A DNA stretch of 9,549 bases from Planctomycetes bacterium UBA1135 (GTDB lineage Bacteria > Planctomycetota > UBA1135), in NCBI GenBank assembly GCA_002311925.1, contig DCAK01000048.1, positions 5,246 through 14,794 of the forward strand, given 5' to 3'. Each line of letters starts with the position of its first letter. The stretch's first letter is position 1. The notes under the pieces were generated by a model, which worked only from the letters and a program-made list of their open reading frames with translations, ran no database searches and was not told the origin of the DNA. Made by a program: the position numbers and the translations under genes. This document shows positions 6,856 to 9,549 of this stretch, one piece after another.

Positions 6856-6883
6856 ATTTTAGGCGGGAGATGCCGGGGGTCAA
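6856..6883 (-). promoter_or_regulatory. Predicted sigma-70-type promoter for the S10 operon
   Basis: On the minus strand, TTGACC (6883-6878) is separated by 16 bases from TAAAAT (6861-6856); each hexamer is one base off consensus. The bases just after the -10 box are GCGGGGCC. A GC-rich discriminator like this is typical of ribosomal promoters repressed during the stringent response. A start site near 6849 would give a 5' leader of about 95 bases before rpsJ. It lies in the only sizeable gap of the window, immediately upstream of the 16-gene S10-spc cluster. No experimental start site is available. Confidence 0.7.
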
Positions 6884-6934
6884 CCGCAAAGGCGGAAATC
6901 CCTTGTCCGCTTATAGTTGCGGGAATCGAGGCCC

Positions 6935-8974
6935 TCAGGAGCCGGTCAATTCGGCCAGTCGGGCGGGCCCGACCGGGGCATATCCGGCCGGTTCCAAGGC
7001 GAAATTTCCCCTCCCCTGGGTGAGGGATCGAAGCTGGGTGGAGTAGGAGAACATGTCGCCCAGGGGGACTCTGGCCCGGATGCGGCGCAGTTCCGTGTCC
7101 ACTTCGAGGTCCTGGACCTCGGCGCCGCGAGCATTGAGGTCGGCCATCACGCCGCTGAGGAATTCTTCCGGAACTTCCACCCTCAGGGCCATCACCGGTT
7201 CGAGGACCTTGGTATTGCCATGGAGACCGCGGGATATCGCCTGGTGGACCGCCCCCATGGCCAGGGCGGGTGGAAGGGGCGCGTCCGACGGAGAGTGTTC
7301 CAGGCTCCTCAAAGTGGCTCGAACATCCACCACCGGAAAACCAAGGTCCCCGGCAATTCCGCCCCAGTCCCCCTCCTCGAAGAGGGGCCGCAATTCGGCG
7401 GAAATCCCGCCGGAATTCAATTCAAGAGATCCCTCCGAACCTGGCTCGAGGGCAACCTTGGCCACGACCCTCTGCCGCCCCCCCCCGTCCATAGGGCACT
7501 CCGCCACGCCCTCCCTTTCCGCCGTGCTAGCCAGGGTTTCCCGGAAAGCGACCCTGGGTCGACCCACCCTGGCACGGGCGCGAAAGTCCCGTTCGAGACG
7601 GTGGACCGCGACTTCGAGGTGGAGCTCACCCATCCCGGAAAGGATGATTTGGCCGTTTTCCTCGTCCACGGTCACCCTCAGGGTTGGGTCCTCCCTGGCG
7701 AGGGTGGCGACCGCCTCCTCGAGTTTTTCCCGCTCGGAGGGATCGTAGGGTTCGACCGTTCTTTGAATGACCGGCTCGGGGAATTCAACCGGCTCGAGAT
7801 GGAAGGCCTCCTCGCCGCAAAGAGTGTCCCCGGTCCGGGCCTCCTTCAACCCAGGAATCGCGACGATATCCCCTGGACCCGCGGAATCAATCGACTCGCG
7901 GTCATTCGCATGCATGCAATAGAGCTGGTTGATTCTTTCCATCCGGCCTGTCCGGGAGAGCCGGACCTTGGAGGATGCCTTCAGGGTTCCGGAGTAGACC
8001 CTCGCGTAGAAGAGAGCCCCATGGGGTTCATGGAAGACCTTGAAAACCAGGGCCGCCAGGGGACCGCCGGGTTCGGGAGGAAGGGGGATGGGGTCTCCCT
8101 CTCCTGACGCAGGAACCGCCTCGACAGGAGGGCGGTCTCCCGGGCTTGGAAGCCATGCCACGATTCCGTCCAGCAGGGGTTGAATGCCCTGGTTCCGCAG
8201 GGCGGCGCCGCAGAGAACCGGAACGAATCTCCCCTCAAGGGTCCCGCGGCGAATCCCCTCCATGAGTTCCTCGGCGCCGAGGTTCTCGTTCTCAAGGTAG
8301 GCGTCGGTCAGGTCCTCCCCCACCTCGGCCACATCGGCACACAAGGCCAAACGGGCTTCGGTGGCTTTCGAGACCAGGGCGTCAGGGATGGGCCCCTCTC
8401 TGGCTTGTGCCCCGAGATCCTCCTCGCTCCAGGTGAAATACCTCATGCCGACCAGGTCCACGATGCCCTCAAATTCCGAACCCTCTCCCGCGGGCATCTG
8501 CACGGGGAGGGGGAGGGAGCCCAGACGGTTCCGGATCGACTCGATGGCCATTTGAAAATCGGCCCCCTGCCGGTCCATCTTGTTCACGAAAACCATCCGT
8601 GGAATCCGAAAGTTGTCGGCCTGGCGCATCACCGTCTCGGTCTGAGCCTGGACCCCGGCAACGGCGTCAAGCAACACAACGGCCCCATCCAGAACCCGGA
8701 GAGAGCGGGCGACTTCAGCGGTGAAATCAACGTGCCCGGGCGTGTCGAGAATGCGGATTTCATTTCCCTGCCAGGGGCAGACGGTGGCGGCAGCGGTGAT
8801 GGTGATTCCACGCTCCCTCTCCTCCTCCATCCAATCCATGACCGTGGTGCCATCGTGAACCTCTCCCATCCTGTGCTCGACCCCGCAATAGAAGAGGATG
8901 CGCTCGGTCACCGTCGTCTTGCCGGCGTCGATATGGGCGACGATTCCCACGTTGCGGATGCGGTCCAGGTTCAT
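6935..8974 (-). CDS. fusA: Translation elongation factor G (divergent, possibly EF-G2-like)
   Basis: This 679-residue GTPase drives ribosomal translocation, or recycling if it is EF-G2-like. G-domain motifs are complete: P-loop AHIDAGKT (13-20), switch [11 protein letters not shown] (55-64), DTPGHVDFT (77-85), NKMDR (131-135) and [14 protein letters not shown] (256-269). Domain II holds ARVYSGTLK (324-332) and domain III holds SGMGELHLE (446-454). Domain IV (about 470-590) is short and lacks the usual GGRGQYG loop. Domain V ends [19 protein letters not shown] (643-661), and the usual LxxRRG motif is replaced by LNARGAE. The start at 8974 was chosen because [16 protein letters not shown] fits the family N-terminus; an in-frame extension to 9070 would run back into the upstream gene and looks unlike EF-G. 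The gene overlaps that upstream gene by four bases, and a 179-bp gap with a promoter follows. The family call is firm; the subtype is open. Confidence 0.95.
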   Translation of the reverse strand: MNLDRIRNVGIVAHIDAGKTTVTERILFYCGVEHRMGEVHDGTTVMDWMEEERERGITITAAATVCPWQGNEIRILDTPGHVDFTAEVARSLRVLDGAVVLLDAVAGVQAQTETVMRQADNFRIPRMVFVNKMDRQGADFQMAIESIRNRLGSLPLPVQMPAGEGSEFEGIVDLVGMRYFTWSEEDLGAQAREGPIPDALVSKATEARLALCADVAEVGEDLTDAYLENENLGAEELMEGIRRGTLEGRFVPVLCGAALRNQGIQPLLDGIVAWLPSPGDRPPVEAVPASGEGDPIPLPPEPGGPLAALVFKVFHEPHGALFYARVYSGTLKASSKVRLSRTGRMERINQLYCMHANDRESIDSAGPGDIVAIPGLKEARTGDTLCGEEAFHLEPVEFPEPVIQRTVEPYDPSEREKLEEAVATLAREDPTLRVTVDEENGQIILSGMGELHLEVAVHRLERDFRARARVGRPRVAFRETLASTAEREGVAECPMDGGGRQRVVAKVALEPGSEGSLELNSGGISAELRPLFEEGDWGGIAGDLGFPVVDVRATLRSLEHSPSDAPLPPALAMGAVHQAISRGLHGNTKVLEPVMALRVEVPEEFLSGVMADLNARGAEVQDLEVDTELRRIRARVPLGDMFSYSTQLRSLTQGRGNFALEPAGYAPVGPARLAELTGS

Positions 8975-9441
8975 GGCCTTTCCCCGAAGATGGCGCTGTT
9001 CTTCTCCAGCCAATCCCCGGCCCACCGATAACCCTCCAGAAGTGAGTCGTCCCGGTCTCCGAGGAGGCAAAGGGCTGCATGGAGCGCTTCCACGCTGGCC
9101 AAGCCATTGGTGGGGTCCTCGAAGGTCGTCGATTTTCGCGGATAGGCGGTGCGCACGGATGCGGGCAGCGACCTTCGATGGAGAAGGCCATCGACCTCCG
9201 CGAGGACACCGGGGAGATGCCTCCAGGAACTGTCCACCACGAGCAGGGGGCGGTCGGCGTCCGCAGTGCTCAGAGGCTCACCTTCAGGATGGAGAAGAGT
9301 CACCTCGCCCACATTCACCCGGCGGCGGGGAACATGGCGCTTCCAGGTCAGGGGAAGATCCTCCCGGTCACGCAGGGGAGTCAAGCTGCATTTCCTGGAG
9401 GACTCCCTGCCCAGTCGAAGAAGAATGGCGGGAATCCGCAT
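8971..9441 (-). CDS. Tsr3/DTW-superfamily protein, putative aminocarboxypropyltransferase
   Basis: This 156-residue protein is not a standard member of the str operon. Residues 15-23 (SRKCSLTPL) resemble the KCxxxKL-type N-terminal motif of Tsr3. Residues 50-73 contain LHPEGEPLSTAD followed by LVVDSSW, close to the Tsr3 pattern LSPEG...LSPAD...VDCSW. Residues 91-126 hold an RSLP...AYPRKS stretch and GLASVEALHAALCLLG, like the Tsr3 segment ending LSSVEALAAALYI. Residues 139-148 (RWAGDWLEKN) match the terminal W..xFLExN motif. Tsr3 transfers the aminocarboxypropyl group of SAM to an SSU rRNA uridine in archaea and eukaryotes; the related DTW proteins modify tRNA in bacteria. The substrate here is unknown. 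The ATG at 9441 is the first start in a frame left open from the rpsG stop, and no Shine-Dalgarno is evident. The TGA overlaps the EF-G ATG (ATGA), implying translational coupling. Family assignment is by motif memory. Confidence 0.62.
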   Translation of the reverse strand: MRIPAILLRLGRESSRKCSLTPLRDREDLPLTWKRHVPRRRVNVGEVTLLHPEGEPLSTADADRPLLVVDSSWRHLPGVLAEVDGLLHRRSLPASVRTAYPRKSTTFEDPTNGLASVEALHAALCLLGDRDDSLLEGYRWAGDWLEKNSAIFGERP

Positions 9442-9501
9442 GGCGGGAACGAAGGATAGCCACCCCTCGTGAACCGACCGACGGAGCTGCGGAGCTCGGC
9501 T

Positions 9502-9549
9502 CTACCAGGAAAAGTGGCTGAAGGCCTTGTTGGCCTCGGCCATCCGGTG
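9502..9549 (-). CDS. rpsG: Ribosomal protein S7, 3' end only (partial)
   Basis: Only the last 15 codons and the TAG stop are inside the window; the rest of the gene lies beyond the right edge. The visible residues are HRMAEANKAFSHFSW, which matches the characteristic S7 C-terminus (RMAEANKAF followed by an aromatic-rich end). S7 binds the 3' major domain of 16S rRNA in the 30S head and in many bacteria represses the str operon. Its position upstream of an EF-G gene fits the usual rpsL-rpsG-fusA order. A 60-base spacer separates it from the next gene. The identification rests on a short but distinctive tail plus gene order. Confidence 0.9.
   Translation of the reverse strand, partial: HRMAEANKAFSHFSW

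Noticed and set aside
6756..6857. Upstream extension of rpsJ to 6857
   Set aside because: The extra residues do not resemble S10 N-termini, and this ATG coincides with the -10 box of the predicted promoter; MANRIQIRL at 6755 is the family start.
6910..6917. TATAAG as an alternative -10 box right after fusA
   Set aside because: No acceptable -35 hexamer lies 16-18 bases upstream, whereas the TTGACC/TAAAAT pair downstream is much better.
6880..6926. Alternating CCGC/GCGG segments after fusA as a rho-independent terminator
   Set aside because: Only four-to-five-bp stems are possible and no T-run follows on the minus strand, so a terminator is not supported.
6917..8107. Long plus-strand open frame (396 codons) opposite fusA
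   Set aside because: It lies entirely antisense to well-conserved EF-G sequence plus the gap; its translation is low-complexity Gly/Pro/Arg-rich, with no recognisable domain. It is a high-GC shadow frame.
8975..9070. Upstream extension of fusA to 9070
   Set aside because: The added 32 residues are Arg/Gly-rich, overlap the Tsr3-like gene and are absent from [19 protein letters not shown] is the expected N-terminus.

Overview
The window is a GC-rich (roughly 60% by eye) bacterial ribosomal-protein locus. Every gene is on the minus strand, so transcription runs from high to low coordinates. In that direction it holds the 3' end of rpsG (S7), a small Tsr3/DTW-like protein gene, an EF-G gene, a 179-bp gap with a strong predicted promoter and a structured leader, and then the fused S10-spc cluster: rpsJ, rplC, rplD, rplW, rplB, rpsS, rplV, rpsC, rplP, rpmC, rpsQ, rplN, rplX, rplE, rpsN and the 5' part of rpsH. 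There are no tRNAs, rRNAs, mobile elements or CRISPR repeats. No gap exceeds 179 bp.

The S10-spc part has the textbook bacterial gene order and is very tightly packed, with gaps of 1 to 13 bases or short overlaps (ATGA at rplD/rplW, TGATG at rplN/rplX). Several starts have good Shine-Dalgarno sequences (rplX, rpsC, rplP, rpmC), while others (rpsJ, rplC, rplD, rplE) show none. The proteins supply the peptidyl-transferase neighbourhood and exit tunnel of the 50S subunit (L2, L3, L4, L16, L22, L23, L29), the central protuberance and interface (L5, L14, L24), and the 30S head and body (S3, S10, S14, S19, S8, S17).

The unusual parts are these. (1) An extra gene between rpsG and fusA encodes a protein resembling Tsr3, the archaeal/eukaryotic SSU rRNA aminocarboxypropyltransferase, and overlaps the EF-G start by ATGA. 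(2) The EF-G is short (679 aa), with a reduced domain IV and a C-terminal part that recalls EF-G2/GFM2-type factors. (3) L16 carries a basic insertion of about 31 residues near its N-terminus. (4) tuf is absent between fusA and rpsJ. (5) The rpsJ leader can fold into a long nested stem-loop just downstream of a promoter with a GC-rich discriminator. (6) Normally conserved functional positions in L2, L3 and S3 are changed.

The organism cannot be named from this window. Short stretches of L3 and L4 (for example DAVVQYQANMRAG in L4) and the fusA-rpsJ adjacency remind me of Planctomycetota or related deep-branching bacteria. That is a low-confidence impression from memory, not a database result.
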